Source: Cellulosimicrobium cellulans
GTDB taxonomy: Bacteria > Actinomycetota > Actinomycetes > Actinomycetales > Cellulomonadaceae
Length of the DNA: 48,164 nt
Direction: 5' to 3'
Assembly: GCF_001722485.1 (NCBI RefSeq)
Contig: NZ_LWGL01000008.1
Coordinates: forward strand, 1-48,164
In this document: piece by piece, positions 21,843-32,791 of the stretch
Layout of the letters: the number at the start of each line of letters is the position of its first letter
How positions within the stretch are numbered: position 1 is the stretch's first letter
Translations under genes and position numbers: made by a program
The notes under the pieces: generated by a model
What the model was told of the DNA's origin: nothing
Databases searched by the model: none
What the model saw: only the letters and a program-made list of their open reading frames with translations

Positions 21843-22901
21843 CTACGCGCCGGTGCCGAGCTCGACCACGACCTTGACGTCGTCGGGACGGGCCTGCAGC
21901 GCGTCGTGCACGTCGTCGAGGCCGACGCGGCGCGTGACGAGGCCGCTCAGCCAATCCCGGTCCGCGGCCGCGAGCGCCTCGGTGGCACCGCGGTAGTGGT
22001 CGACGTTGGCGTTCACCGAGCCGACGACCACGTCGTTCTCGAGCACGAGGTCGCGGTTGAGCGCCCCGGCGTCGACCTGGACGCCGCGCCCGGCCGCGGA
22101 GACGCCCGTGAGGCACGTGACGCCGTAGTGCGAGGTGCGGGACATGGCGTCGATGACGACCTGGCGTGCGCCCGTGGCCTCGACCACCACGTCGGGCACG
22201 AGCTCGTCCATGACCTCGCCGGACGGGCGTGCGTGGTAGGTCGCGCCGAGCCGGCGCACGAGGTCGGGCTTGGGCCCGTCCTCGACGAGGTCGAGCACGT
22301 GCACGTCGAGGCCGCGCTGGACGCCGATCATCGCGGCGAGCAGGCCGATCGGTCCGGCGCCCGTGACGAGCACGCGCTCCGGCTCGAACCACGCCCTGCT
22401 CCCGACGGCGTCGATCTGCGCCCAGGCCTTGACGACGACGCTCGTCGGCTCGACGAGCACGCCGAGGTCGCCGAGGGCGGGGTCGACGCGGACGGCGTAG
22501 TCCCGCTCGACGGTCCAGCGCTCGCTGCCGTAGCCGTGGCGACCGACGATGCCGCGCTCGGTGTAGAGGCCGTTGCGGCACATGTCGAACTGCCCGCGGG
22601 CGCAGGCGCCGCACGGGGCCGGGTCGGGGCGGCGCACGACGCCGACGACGAGGTCGCCGGCGGAGAAGTCGCTGCCCTCGGGCGCCTCGAGCACGCGGCC
22701 CAGCGACTCGTGCCCGAGCACGAGGCGGTCCTCGCCGTCCGGTGCCCGGCCGTGCTCGCCGGCGACGATCTCGCGGTCGGTGCCGCACACGCCCATGACG
22801 AGGCCCTCGACGAGGAGCTCGTCCGGTCCGGGCTCGGGCTCGGGCAGGTCCTGCACCGCGAGCGACCCGGCGTCGCCCTGGACCAGCGTCAGCGCTCTCA
22901 T
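21843..22901 (-). CDS. Zn-dependent glucose 1-dehydrogenase-type MDR dehydrogenase
   Basis: 352-residue medium-chain dehydrogenase resembling archaeal-type glucose dehydrogenases. Catalytic zinc ligands include C39 (MGVCGTD) and H64-E65 (LGHESLG); a shortened structural lobe has cysteines C97, C100 and C108 (PCGACARGQFDMC). The cofactor domain has VLVTGAGPIGLLAAM. FEPERVLVTGAGPIG and LVEPTSVVVKAW are typical of this subgroup. Start ATG 22901 follows CAGGAG and overlaps the stop of the GH15 gene by four bases (ATGA), so both are translated together. This coupling supports glucose as substrate, yielding gluconolactone, but other sugars are possible. Confidence 0.85.
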   Translation of the reverse strand: MRALTLVQGDAGSLAVQDLPEPEPGPDELLVEGLVMGVCGTDREIVAGEHGRAPDGEDRLVLGHESLGRVLEAPEGSDFSAGDLVVGVVRRPDPAPCGACARGQFDMCRNGLYTERGIVGRHGYGSERWTVERDYAVRVDPALGDLGVLVEPTSVVVKAWAQIDAVGSRAWFEPERVLVTGAGPIGLLAAMIGVQRGLDVHVLDLVEDGPKPDLVRRLGATYHARPSGEVMDELVPDVVVEATGARQVVIDAMSRTSHYGVTCLTGVSAAGRGVQVDAGALNRDLVLENDVVVGSVNANVDHYRGATEALAAADRDWLSGLVTRRVGLDDVHDALQARPDDVKVVVELGTGA

Positions 22902-24673
22902 CGTCCGCTCCTGTCCGTGTCGAGGGTGAGGGCAGCGTTCACGAGCCCCACGTGGCTGAACGCCTGCGGCACGTTGCCGAGCTGGCGGCCGGCGCGCGTG
23001 TCGTACTCCTCGGCGAGGAGGCCGAGGTCGTTGCGCAGGGACAGCAGGCGCTCGAAGAGGGCCACCGCCTCGTCGCGCCGCCCGATGCCCGCGAGCGCCT
23101 CGACGAGCCAGAACGTGCAGATGAGGAACGCGCCCTCGTCGCCGGGCAGCCCGTCGACGCGGCCGTCGGCCGACGTGTCGTACCGCAGCAGCAGACCGTC
23201 GACGCCCAGCTCGCGTTGCACGCTCTCCACGGTCCCGACGACGCGCGGGTCGGACCACGGGAGGAAGCCGACGCGCGGGACGAGCAGGAGCGCGGCGTCG
23301 ACCCCGCGCGACCCGTAGAACTGCGTGAACGTGTTGCGGTCGGCGTCGTACCCGTGGGCGAGGACGTCGGCGTGGATGGTGTCGCGCAGCTCGCGCCACC
23401 GGTCGACCGGGCCGTCGAGGCCGTGGTCGGTCACGGCACGGACCGCGCGGTCGACGCCGGCCCACGCGAGGACGCGCGAGTGGACGAACGCGCGCGGCTC
23501 GCCGCGGATCTCCCACAGCCCGTTGTCGAGGTCGGTCCAGTGCCCCTCGAGGTAGTCGAGGAGGGCGCGCTGGAGCTCCCACCCGTCCTCGGTCGGGGCG
23601 ATCCCGGCCTGGCGTCCGAGGTGCGACGAGTCGAGCACCTCGCCCCACACGTCGAGCTGGTGCTGGTCGTAGGCGCCGTTGCCGATGCGGACCGGCGCGG
23701 ACCCCTCGTACCCGGGCAACCAGTCGATCGTCTGCTCGGGCAGGCGTCGCCAGCCGTCGAGCGCGTACATGATCTGCAGGTCGGACGGGTCGCCGGCTGC
23801 GGCGCGCAGCAGCCAGTCGCGCCAGCGCCGTGCCTCGCGCAGGTAGCCGGTCGCGACGAGCGCCTGGAGCGTGAACGTCGCGTCGCGCAGCCAGGAGAAC
23901 CGGTAGTCCCAGTTCCGCACGCCGCCGATCTCCTCCGGCAGGGAGGTCGTCGCGGCGGCGAGGATCCCGCCCGTCGGCTCGTACGTCAGCCCCTTGAGCG
24001 TGACGAGGGAGCGCGTGACGGCGTCGCCCCACGTGCCCGCGTAGGTGGACCGCCCGCTCCACGTCTCCCAGAACTCGAGCGTCCTCGCGAGCGCCTCCTG
24101 CGCGTCGACGGGTTCGGGCAGCGGGTCGTGGGACGGGTGGTGCTGGAGGACGAACGGCACCGGGGTCCCCGGGACGGCGTCGAAGCGGGCGCGGAACGTG
24201 CCGTCCTCGGCGGTCACCGGGACGGGAGTGCGCAGCACGACCGCGTCGGGGCCGGCGACCGCGGTCACGTGCGGCTCCGTCGTCGTCCACGGCCGGACGC
24301 CGCCGTAGTCGAACCGCACGCGCAGGTCCATCTCGACCGGCACGCGGCCGCCGCGCGCCTCGACGACGCGGACGAGATCCGGCACCCGGTCCCGCGGCGG
24401 CATGAAGTCCGTGACGGTGAGCTCGCCCTCGGGGGTGCTCCAGGTGGACTCGAGGACGAGCGTGTCGCCGACGTACCGCCGCGAGGTGCAGGGGCCGCCC
24501 GAAGCCGGCGCGATCCTCCAGCGGCCGTGCTCCGGCTCGCCCAGCAGCGCGGCGAAGCACGCGGGGGAGTCGAAGCGCGGCAGGCACGTCCAGTCGACGG
24601 AGCCGTCCCGCCCGACGAGCGCCGCGGTCTCGAGGTCGCCGACGATCCCGTAGTCCTCGATCCGTCCCGCCAT
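22898..24673 (-). CDS. GH15 family hydrolase (glucoamylase/trehalase-like)
   Basis: 591-residue inverting glycosidase of family 15, which in actinobacteria includes both glucan 1,4-alpha-glucosidases and the mycobacterial-type trehalase. N-terminal beta-sandwich (IEDYGIVGDLETAALVGRDGSVDWTCLPRFDSPACFAALLG) and a C-terminal (alpha/alpha)6 barrel from about residue 225, with NWDYRFSWLRDATFTL, the candidate catalytic acid E345 in DQHQLDVWGEVLD and candidate base E513 in GDEGAFLICTFWLVEAL. No signal peptide, so cytoplasmic, which favours trehalose or short glucans over extracellular starch. It is upstream of and overlaps the dehydrogenase gene. A possible -10 (AATACT) lies about 45 bases before the start. 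Confidence 0.88.
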   Translation of the reverse strand: MAGRIEDYGIVGDLETAALVGRDGSVDWTCLPRFDSPACFAALLGEPEHGRWRIAPASGGPCTSRRYVGDTLVLESTWSTPEGELTVTDFMPPRDRVPDLVRVVEARGGRVPVEMDLRVRFDYGGVRPWTTTEPHVTAVAGPDAVVLRTPVPVTAEDGTFRARFDAVPGTPVPFVLQHHPSHDPLPEPVDAQEALARTLEFWETWSGRSTYAGTWGDAVTRSLVTLKGLTYEPTGGILAAATTSLPEEIGGVRNWDYRFSWLRDATFTLQALVATGYLREARRWRDWLLRAAAGDPSDLQIMYALDGWRRLPEQTIDWLPGYEGSAPVRIGNGAYDQHQLDVWGEVLDSSHLGRQAGIAPTEDGWELQRALLDYLEGHWTDLDNGLWEIRGEPRAFVHSRVLAWAGVDRAVRAVTDHGLDGPVDRWRELRDTIHADVLAHGYDADRNTFTQFYGSRGVDAALLLVPRVGFLPWSDPRVVGTVESVQRELGVDGLLLRYDTSADGRVDGLPGDEGAFLICTFWLVEALAGIGRRDEAVALFERLLSLRNDLGLLAEEYDTRAGRQLGNVPQAFSHVGLVNAALTLDTDRSGR

Positions 24674-24798
24674 GCGCGCGTGGGCCTCCTCCGTCGTCGT
24701 CCGGGCGTCCGTCCCGAGTATTCGTGCCGCGGGAGGCGGGCGCACGTCGACGTCCGGTCGGCGCGCCTGTGTGCCCGGACACGGGTCGGGCGGGACGG

Positions 24799-25536
24799 TC
24801 AGGCGGCGGTGCGCGGACCGAACACCGCGGTCCCGACGCGCACGGTCGTCGCGCCCTCGGCGACGGCGAGCTCCAGGTCGCCGCTCATGCCCATGGACAG
24901 CTCGTGCGCGTCGCGCGTGCGCGGGTCGCCCGAGCGCACGACGGCGTCGCGCACCTCGCGCAGGCGCGCGAACCCCGCGCGGACCCGGGCCTCGTCCGGC
25001 GAGAGGGCACCGATGGTCATGAAGCCCGTGAGCCGCAGACCCGGGAGCGTGGCCACCTCGAGCGCGAGGCCCGCGGCGTCGTCCGGGGCGACGCCCGCCT
25101 TGGTCGGCTCGCCGGACACGTTGACCTGGAGCATGACGTCGAGCGTGCGCGTGTCGCGCACGCACCGGTCGGAGATCGCGCGGGCCAGCTCGAGCGAGTC
25201 GACGGACTCGACGCCGGACGCCGTCGCGAGCACCTGGTTGACCTTGTTGCGCTGCAGTCGGCCGATCATGTGCACGCGCAGCAGGCCGGCCGCGACGAGG
25301 TCCGCGACGTCGGGCGCCTTCGCGACGAGCTCCTGCACGCGGTTCTCCCCGACGAGGTCGACGCCCGCGGCCACCACGGCGCGGACGGCCTCGGCCGGCT
25401 GCGTCTTCGTCGCCACGAGAAGGCGGACGTCGGACGGGTCGCGCCCCGCGGACCGCGCCGCGGCGTCGACCCGGGCCCGGACGGCGCGGACGTTGTCGGA
25501 GACGAGCGTGACGAGGTCGGCGGACGGGTCGGGCAC
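24799..25536 (-). CDS. YggS family pyridoxal phosphate homeostasis protein
   Basis: 245-residue PLP-binding protein of the PLPBP family, which buffers PLP and affects amino acid and vitamin B6 balance. Single alanine-racemase-like barrel with the PLP lysine K44 in LLVATKTQPAE, then VGENRVQEL, LLRVHMIGRLQRNKVN, MLQVNVSGEPTKAGV, LTGFMTIG and the C-terminal ELSMGMSGDLELAVAEGATTVRVGTAVFG with the phosphate-binding glycines. Start GTG 25536 lies 6 bases after a TAGACT box. In Gram-positives it often sits by cell-division genes; here it does not. The 125-base gap to the GH15 gene holds only a weak hairpin and that gene's probable promoter. Confidence 0.93.
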   Translation of the reverse strand: MPDPSADLVTLVSDNVRAVRARVDAAARSAGRDPSDVRLLVATKTQPAEAVRAVVAAGVDLVGENRVQELVAKAPDVADLVAAGLLRVHMIGRLQRNKVNQVLATASGVESVDSLELARAISDRCVRDTRTLDVMLQVNVSGEPTKAGVAPDDAAGLALEVATLPGLRLTGFMTIGALSPDEARVRAGFARLREVRDAVVRSGDPRTRDAHELSMGMSGDLELAVAEGATTVRVGTAVFGPRTAA

Positions 25537-25542
25537 CCGGTC

Positions 25543-25548
25543 AGTCTA
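25543..25548 (-). promoter_or_regulatory. Predicted -10 box of leaderless yggS
   Basis: TAGACT on the minus strand, 6 bases before the GTG at 25536. Confidence 0.5.
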
Positions 25549-25639
25549 GGTGCGGACGGCGGACCGGTCGCCGAGGGTCCGGGACGGGATCAGGGTGGTC
25601 CCGGAGCCGCGACGGCGCGCGGTGCGCGACGATGGGCGG

Positions 25640-26038
25640 GTGAAGACCCTGCTGAACATCATCTGGCTGGTGCTCGCCGGCCTGTGGCTCGCGCTCGGCT
25701 ACGTGGCGGCCGGCATCATCTGTTGCGTGCTGATCGTGACGATCCCGTTCGGCATCGCGTCGTTCCGCATCGCGGGCTACGCCCTGTGGCCGTTCGGCCG
25801 CACGGTCGTGGACAAGCCGACCGCGGGCGCCTGGTCGACGATCGGCAACGTCATCTGGGTGCTCGTAGCGGGCATCTGGCTCGCGATCGGGCATGTCCTC
25901 ACGGCGATCCCGCTGTTCGTGTCGATCATCGGCATCCCGCTCGGCATCGCGAACCTCAAGCTCATCCCGGTCTCGCTCCTGCCGCTCGGCAAGGAGATCG
26001 TCCCGAGCGACGCGCCGTACCAGACGTACCGGCACTGA
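25640..26038 (+). CDS. YccF domain inner-membrane protein
   Basis: 132 residues consisting of two YccF repeats, each with a hydrophobic hairpin: LLNIIWLVLAGLWLALGYVAAGIICCVLIVTIPFG and the second copy NVIWVLVAGIWLAIGHVLTAIPLFVSIIGIPLG, each followed by a short polar link (FRIAGYALWPFGR and NLKLIPVSLLPLGK). Four transmembrane segments are likely. Function unknown. GTG 25640 is chosen because the family begins at this point; a weak GACGAT box 6 bases before it suggests a leaderless message. It converges on the YbaK-type gene with only 3 bases between stops. Confidence 0.9.
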   Translation: MKTLLNIIWLVLAGLWLALGYVAAGIICCVLIVTIPFGIASFRIAGYALWPFGRTVVDKPTAGAWSTIGNVIWVLVAGIWLAIGHVLTAIPLFVSIIGIPLGIANLKLIPVSLLPLGKEIVPSDAPYQTYRH

Positions 26039-26041
26039 CCT

Positions 26042-26542
26042 CTATCGCGCGACGGGGGCGGTCGCGCCGTCCGTGAGGCGCAGCAGGTCGGCGGGGGCGA
26101 GACCGACGTCGAGCCCGCGCCGCCCGCCCGAGACGTAGACGACGTCGAACGCGAGCGCGCTCTCGTCGAGGACCGTGCGGTGGCGCTGCTTCTGCCCGAG
26201 CGGGGAGATGCCGCCGACGACGTACCCGGTCGCGCGCTCGGCGACGGCCGGCTCGGCCATGGTGGCCTTCTTGCCGCCGACGGCGCGGGCGAGCGCCTTG
26301 AGGTCGAGCTGGCGGTCGACGGGCACGATGCCGACGACGAGCGGGCCGCCGTCGACCACCGCGAGCAGGGTCTTGAACACCTGCTCCGGGGCGGCGCCGA
26401 TCGCGGCCGCGGCCTCCAGGCCGTAGCTCAGCCCGCTCGTGGGGTCGTGCTCGTAGGGGTGGAGGGTGTGCGCCGCGCCGTCGCGCTCGAGGAGCGCGAC
26501 GGCGGGCGTCCCGGCGTGGGCGGACGACGACTTCTTGGCCAC
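26042..26542 (-). CDS. ybaK: YbaK/EbsC-type Cys-tRNA(Pro) deacylase
   Basis: 166-residue trans-editing protein that hydrolyses Cys mischarged on tRNA-Pro. Recognisable stretches: TPAVALLERDGAAHTLHPYEHDP, YGLEAAAAIGAAPEQVFKTLLAVVDG, VGIVPVDRQLDLKALARAVGGKKATMA, GYVVGGISPLGQKQRHRTVLDESA, with the conserved catalytic-pocket lysine in QVFKTL and the GGISP loop. Start GTG 26542 follows a weak CACAAT box by 6 bases, so it is probably leaderless. It lies alone between yccF and the helicase. Confidence 0.92.
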   Translation of the reverse strand: MAKKSSSAHAGTPAVALLERDGAAHTLHPYEHDPTSGLSYGLEAAAAIGAAPEQVFKTLLAVVDGGPLVVGIVPVDRQLDLKALARAVGGKKATMAEPAVAERATGYVVGGISPLGQKQRHRTVLDESALAFDVVYVSGGRRGLDVGLAPADLLRLTDGATAPVAR

Positions 26543-26639
26543 GGGCCGATTGTGCCCGATCCGGTCGAGCACGGGGTCGTCCACCGGAACCGCGTCGGAA
26601 CGGTGGCCGAACCCGTGGTCGGCGGCCGGGCGCGACGGT

Positions 26640-29354
26640 CTACAGGGGCCCGACCGCCAGCACCGTGACGACGGGCGCGCCCGCCTCGTCGCTCGCGGCG
26701 AGGTCGACGCTCGCGGTGATCGCCCAGTCGTGGTCGCCCGCCGGGTCGTCGAGCACCTGCCGGACCAGCCACGTCCCCGCGGGCACGACGCCGCCGGGGG
26801 CGTGCGCCGACGTCCGGCCCTCGTGCCCCGGCGGTACCTCGCCGCCGGCCTCGACGACCCGGAACAGGGACGCGGCCCGCGCGCCCGGCCCGATGCCGAC
26901 GGCGTCGTCGCCCTGCGCCTCGAACAGGGGGTCGAGCGCGTCGCCCCACGCGTCGGCGTCCCAGCCGCTCGCGCCGTCGAGCGCCGCGAGGGCGCGGTAG
27001 TCCTCGCGCGCGGCGAGCTCGACGCGGCGGAACATGGCGTTGCGCACGAGGCGGCGGAACGCGCGCGGGTTGCCCGTGACGGGACGCGCGGGCGCCTCCT
27101 CGCCGGTGCCGGCGAGCGGGCCGTCACCGACGAGGTCGTCGGCGTCGTCGTCCACGGGGCGCGACAGACGCTCCCACTCGTCGAGCAGCGACGAGTCGGT
27201 CCCGCGCACGAGCTCCCCGAGCCACTCGACGACCTCGTGCACCTCCTCGGTGCGGTGCTCCTCGGGCACCACCTGGCGCAGCGCGCGGTAGGCGTCGGCG
27301 AGGTAGCGCAGCACGACGCCCTCGGTGCGCTCGAGGCCGTACACGGAGACGAACTCGGCGAACGTCATGGCGCGCTCGACCATGTCGCGCACGACCGACT
27401 TGGGGGAGAGCTCGGCGTCGGCGACCCACGGGTTCGACCGCTTGTACATCGCGAACGCCGGCGCGAGGAGGTCCTCGAGCGGCTTGGGCCAGGTGATCTC
27501 CTCGAGCAGCGCCATGCGCTCCTCGTACTCGTACCCCTCGGCCTTCATCGCCGCGACGGCCTCGCCCTTCGCCGCGTTCTGCTGCGCGTAGAGCACCTGG
27601 CGCGGGTCGTCGAGCGTCGCCTCGATGACGGACACGACGTCGAGCGCGTGCGTCGGGCTCTCGACGTCGAGCAGGTCGAGGGCCGCGAGGGCGAACGGCG
27701 ACAGCGGCTGGTTGAGCGCGAAGTCGCGCGGGACGTCGACCGTGAGCCGCACGCTCGGGCGGTAGCCGGCGGGGCGGGAGGCGTCGGGCACGCGGACGCG
27801 CTCGACGATGCCCGCCACCCGCAGCGACCGGTAGATGCGGAACGCCTGGCGCACGTGCTCGCGGCGCTGGGTGTCCGTGTCGTGGTTCGCGAGCAGGAGG
27901 TGGCGCATCGCCTCGACCGGGTCGTGACGGGCGTCGTCGGAGCCGGCCGTCCACCGCGTGCGGGCGAGCACGTTGAGCACCATCGCGTGCGTCACGCGGA
28001 AGTGGCTCGTCAGGGGCTCCGGCTCGGCGTCGCGCAGGCGCTCGAACGTCGCGTCGGTCCAGTTGACCGAGCCCTGCGGCGCCTTCTTGCGCACGATCTT
28101 CTTGAGCTTCTTCGGGTCGTCGCCGGCCTTGGCGAGCATCTTGCGGTTCTCGATCACGTGGTCGGGCGCCATGACGAGAACCTCGCCCACGGTGTCGTAC
28201 CCCGCGCGCCCGGCCCGGCCGGCGATCTGGTGGAACTCGCGCGCGGTGAGGTGGCGCATGCGCTCGCCGTCGAACTTCACGAGGCTCGTGAGCAGCACCG
28301 TGCGGATGGGCACGTTGATGCCGACGCCGAGCGTGTCGGTGCCGCACACGACCTTGAGCAGGCCCGCCTGGGTGAGGCGCTCGACGACGCGCCGGTACTT
28401 GGGCAGCATCCCCGCGTGGTGCACGCCGACGCCGTGGCGCAGGAACTTGCTCAGCGTCTTGCCGAAGCCCGTGCCGAAGCGGAAGTCGCCGAGCTCGGCC
28501 GCGATGGCCTCCTTCTCGGCCTTGGACGCGACATTCGTCGACAGCAGCGACTGCGCGCGCTCGACGGCGTCCTTCTGCGTGAAGTGCACGACGTACACGG
28601 GCGCGCGTCGCGTCGAGACGAGCTCCTCGAGCACCTCGGTGAGCGGCTCGACGACGTAGCTGAAGTGCAGCGGGACCGGTCGCTCCGCGGTGGTCACCTC
28701 GGCGACGGGGCGGCCCGAGCGCTCCTCGAGCTCGGTGACGAACCGGCTCGTGTCGCCGAGCGTGGCCGACATGAGCAGGAACTGCGTACGGGGCAGCTCG
28801 AGCAGCGGCACCTGCCAGGCCCAGCCGCGCTGCGGGTCGGCGTAGAAGTGGAACTCGTCCATGACGACCTGGGAGATCGCGTCCTCGTCGTCGGGCTCGC
28901 CCGCGCCGCGGCGCAGCGCGAGGTTCGCGAGGATCTCCGCGGTGCAGCAGATGATGGGCGCGTCCGGGTTGACGGCGGAGTCGCCCGTGGTCATGCCGAC
29001 GTTCTTCGACCCGAAGGCCGCGACGAGCGCGAAGAACTTCTCGCTGACGAGCGCCTTGAGCGGGGCGGTGTAGTAGGTGCGGCCGCCGCGGCCCGACCGG
29101 TGCGCCGCGAGCGCCGCGAACTGGGCGCCCATCGCGACGAGCGACTTCCCCGACCCGGTCGGGGTGGCGAGGATGACGTGGGAGCCGGAGACGAGCTCGA
29201 TGAGCGCCTCGCTCTGGTGCGGGTAGAGCTCGAGGCCCTGCTCGGTGGCCCACGTGGTGAACCCCTCGTACAGCGCGTCCGGGTCGGGCGCCGCGCCCGT
29301 GGGGGCTGGGACGTGCGCGAGGAGCGTGGGGGCGCGGCCGGTCGTCGTCGTCAC
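26640..29354 (-). CDS. DEAD/DEAH-box helicase with C-terminal DUF3516 domain
   Basis: 904-residue Ski2-like superfamily 2 helicase typical of actinobacteria, probably acting on RNA. N-terminal helicase: Q/Walker A region LYPHQSEALIEL and ATPTGSGKS (63-71), motif II DEFH (166-169), motif III SAT (196-198), a C-terminal lobe with HHAGMLPKYRRVVERL, TDTLGVGINVPIRTVL and motif VI QIAGRAGRAGYD. From about residue 440 comes DUF3516, helical and with no known function. No dimerisation or RNA-binding domain is recognised. Start GTG 29354 is preceded by GAGACT at 6 bases. Gene is single, divergent from the htrA-like gene with 154 bases between them. Confidence 0.93.
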   Translation of the reverse strand: MTTTTGRAPTLLAHVPAPTGAAPDPDALYEGFTTWATEQGLELYPHQSEALIELVSGSHVILATPTGSGKSLVAMGAQFAALAAHRSGRGGRTYYTAPLKALVSEKFFALVAAFGSKNVGMTTGDSAVNPDAPIICCTAEILANLALRRGAGEPDDEDAISQVVMDEFHFYADPQRGWAWQVPLLELPRTQFLLMSATLGDTSRFVTELEERSGRPVAEVTTAERPVPLHFSYVVEPLTEVLEELVSTRRAPVYVVHFTQKDAVERAQSLLSTNVASKAEKEAIAAELGDFRFGTGFGKTLSKFLRHGVGVHHAGMLPKYRRVVERLTQAGLLKVVCGTDTLGVGINVPIRTVLLTSLVKFDGERMRHLTAREFHQIAGRAGRAGYDTVGEVLVMAPDHVIENRKMLAKAGDDPKKLKKIVRKKAPQGSVNWTDATFERLRDAEPEPLTSHFRVTHAMVLNVLARTRWTAGSDDARHDPVEAMRHLLLANHDTDTQRREHVRQAFRIYRSLRVAGIVERVRVPDASRPAGYRPSVRLTVDVPRDFALNQPLSPFALAALDLLDVESPTHALDVVSVIEATLDDPRQVLYAQQNAAKGEAVAAMKAEGYEYEERMALLEEITWPKPLEDLLAPAFAMYKRSNPWVADAELSPKSVVRDMVERAMTFAEFVSVYGLERTEGVVLRYLADAYRALRQVVPEEHRTEEVHEVVEWLGELVRGTDSSLLDEWERLSRPVDDDADDLVGDGPLAGTGEEAPARPVTGNPRAFRRLVRNAMFRRVELAAREDYRALAALDGASGWDADAWGDALDPLFEAQGDDAVGIGPGARAASLFRVVEAGGEVPPGHEGRTSAHAPGGVVPAGTWLVRQVLDDPAGDHDWAITASVDLAASDEAGAPVVTVLAVGPL

Positions 29355-29508
29355 GGGACGAGTCTCTCAGGTCGGTCCCGCGGCGCCGGACGGCGGCTGT
29401 CCACGGCGCGCTCACCTGCGCGTAACCCGGCCCTGGCAAGGTGCGGACGTCCCGGCCCCGTCACCGCTGTCATGGCGACCGGCCCTTCCCCCCGACCATG
29501 AGGACCCC

Positions 29509-30624
29509 ATGAACCCCAGTCCCACCCGCCCCCGCGGCGGGCGACGAGCCCGGCCGGCCGCCGGCGTCGTCGCGCTCGCGCTCGCCGCGGGCGCCGCGGG
29601 CGGGGTCACGGCGGACCGGGTCCTCGACCCGGCGCAGGGCAGCGCCGTCGGCCTCCCGGCCGCGAGCGTCGAGGACGGCGAGCTGGACCGGCCCGCCGGG
29701 TCCGTCGCGGACATCGCGTCGACCGTCCTGCCGAGCGTCGTGTCGCTGCAGGTGCGCGGCACGGACGGCGTCGCCACGGGCTCGGGCTTCGTGCTGCGCG
29801 AGGACGGCTACATCCTCACGAACAACCACGTCGTGGCGGCGGCCGCGGAGGGCGGCGAGGTCGTCGTGCTCTTCGCCGACGGCCACGAGAGCCCGGCGGA
29901 GCTCGTGGGCCGCACGGTGGACTACGACCTCGCCGTCGTCAAGGTCCCGGACACCGGTCTGACGCCGCTCGCGCTCGGGGACTCGGACGCCGTCGTCGTC
30001 GGCGACCCGGTCGTCGCCGTCGGGGCGCCACTCGGCCTCAACGGGACGGTCACGACGGGCATCGTCAGCGCGCTCAACCGCCCCGTGCAGGCGGGGGAGG
30101 CGGCCGAGACGGCCTTCATCAACGCGATCCAGACCGACGCGGCGATCAACCCGGGCAACTCCGGCGGCCCGCTCGTCAACGGTCGCGGCGAGGTCGTCGG
30201 CATCAACTCGGCGATCGCCCAGCCCCCGGGCGCGATGGCGGCGACCGGGAGCATCGGGCTCGGGTTCTCCATCCCGTCGAACCAGGCGCGCCGCACCGCG
30301 GAGCAGCTCATCGCCGACGGCGTCGCGACCTACCCCGTGATCGGCGTGCTCCTCGACCAGCGCTACCAGGGCGAGGGCGTGCAGGTCTCCACGGAGGACC
30401 AGCAGGGGCAGCCGGCCGTCACGCCCGACGGTCCCGCGGACGCCGCGGGCATCCGGCCCGGAGACGTCATCCTGTCGATCGACGGCCGCCCGGTCACGGA
30501 GTCGGACGAGCTCATCGTCGCGATCCGTGCCAAGGCCCCCGGGGACACGGTCGTGCTGCGGGTCCGCACGGGCGAGCAGGAGCGCGACGTGCGCGTCGTC
30601 CTCGACGAGGCGACGAGCGAGTAG
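29509..30624 (+). CDS. HtrA/DegP-like trypsin-fold serine protease with PDZ domain
   Basis: 371-residue S1C protease for envelope protein quality control. A twin-Arg-rich basic N-terminus precedes a hydrophobic signal-anchor (about 16-32), so the rest is likely extracytoplasmic. The catalytic triad is H107 (TNNHVV), D140 (VDYDLAVVK; D138 is less likely) and S218 (NPGNSGGPLV). A PDZ domain (about 285-365) follows with TPDGPADAAGIRPGDVILSIDGRPV. Start ATG 29509 is taken because the protein's basic segment starts there; a Shine-Dalgarno sequence (TGAGGA) precedes it. Its TAG stop lies within the tatB -10 box. Possible joint role with tatB in export is inference. Confidence 0.93.
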   Translation: MNPSPTRPRGGRRARPAAGVVALALAAGAAGGVTADRVLDPAQGSAVGLPAASVEDGELDRPAGSVADIASTVLPSVVSLQVRGTDGVATGSGFVLREDGYILTNNHVVAAAAEGGEVVVLFADGHESPAELVGRTVDYDLAVVKVPDTGLTPLALGDSDAVVVGDPVVAVGAPLGLNGTVTTGIVSALNRPVQAGEAAETAFINAIQTDAAINPGNSGGPLVNGRGEVVGINSAIAQPPGAMAATGSIGLGFSIPSNQARRTAEQLIADGVATYPVIGVLLDQRYQGEGVQVSTEDQQGQPAVTPDGPADAAGIRPGDVILSIDGRPVTESDELIVAIRAKAPGDTVVLRVRTGEQERDVRVVLDEATSE

Positions 30625-30627
30625 TCT
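30622..30627 (+). promoter_or_regulatory. Predicted -10 box of tatB, made from the upstream TAG stop
   Basis: TAGTCT begins with the stop codon of the protease gene (30622-30624) and ends 6 bases before GTG 30634. Confidence 0.5.
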
Positions 30628-30629
30628 GA

Positions 30630-32782
<2,153 letters not shown>

Positions 32783-32791
32783 GGTCGTGGC

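Noticed and set aside
24674-24798. Hairpin after yggS (GTGT...ACAC) as a terminator
   Set aside because: Short, mismatched stem with no T tract; not distinguishable from chance at this GC content.
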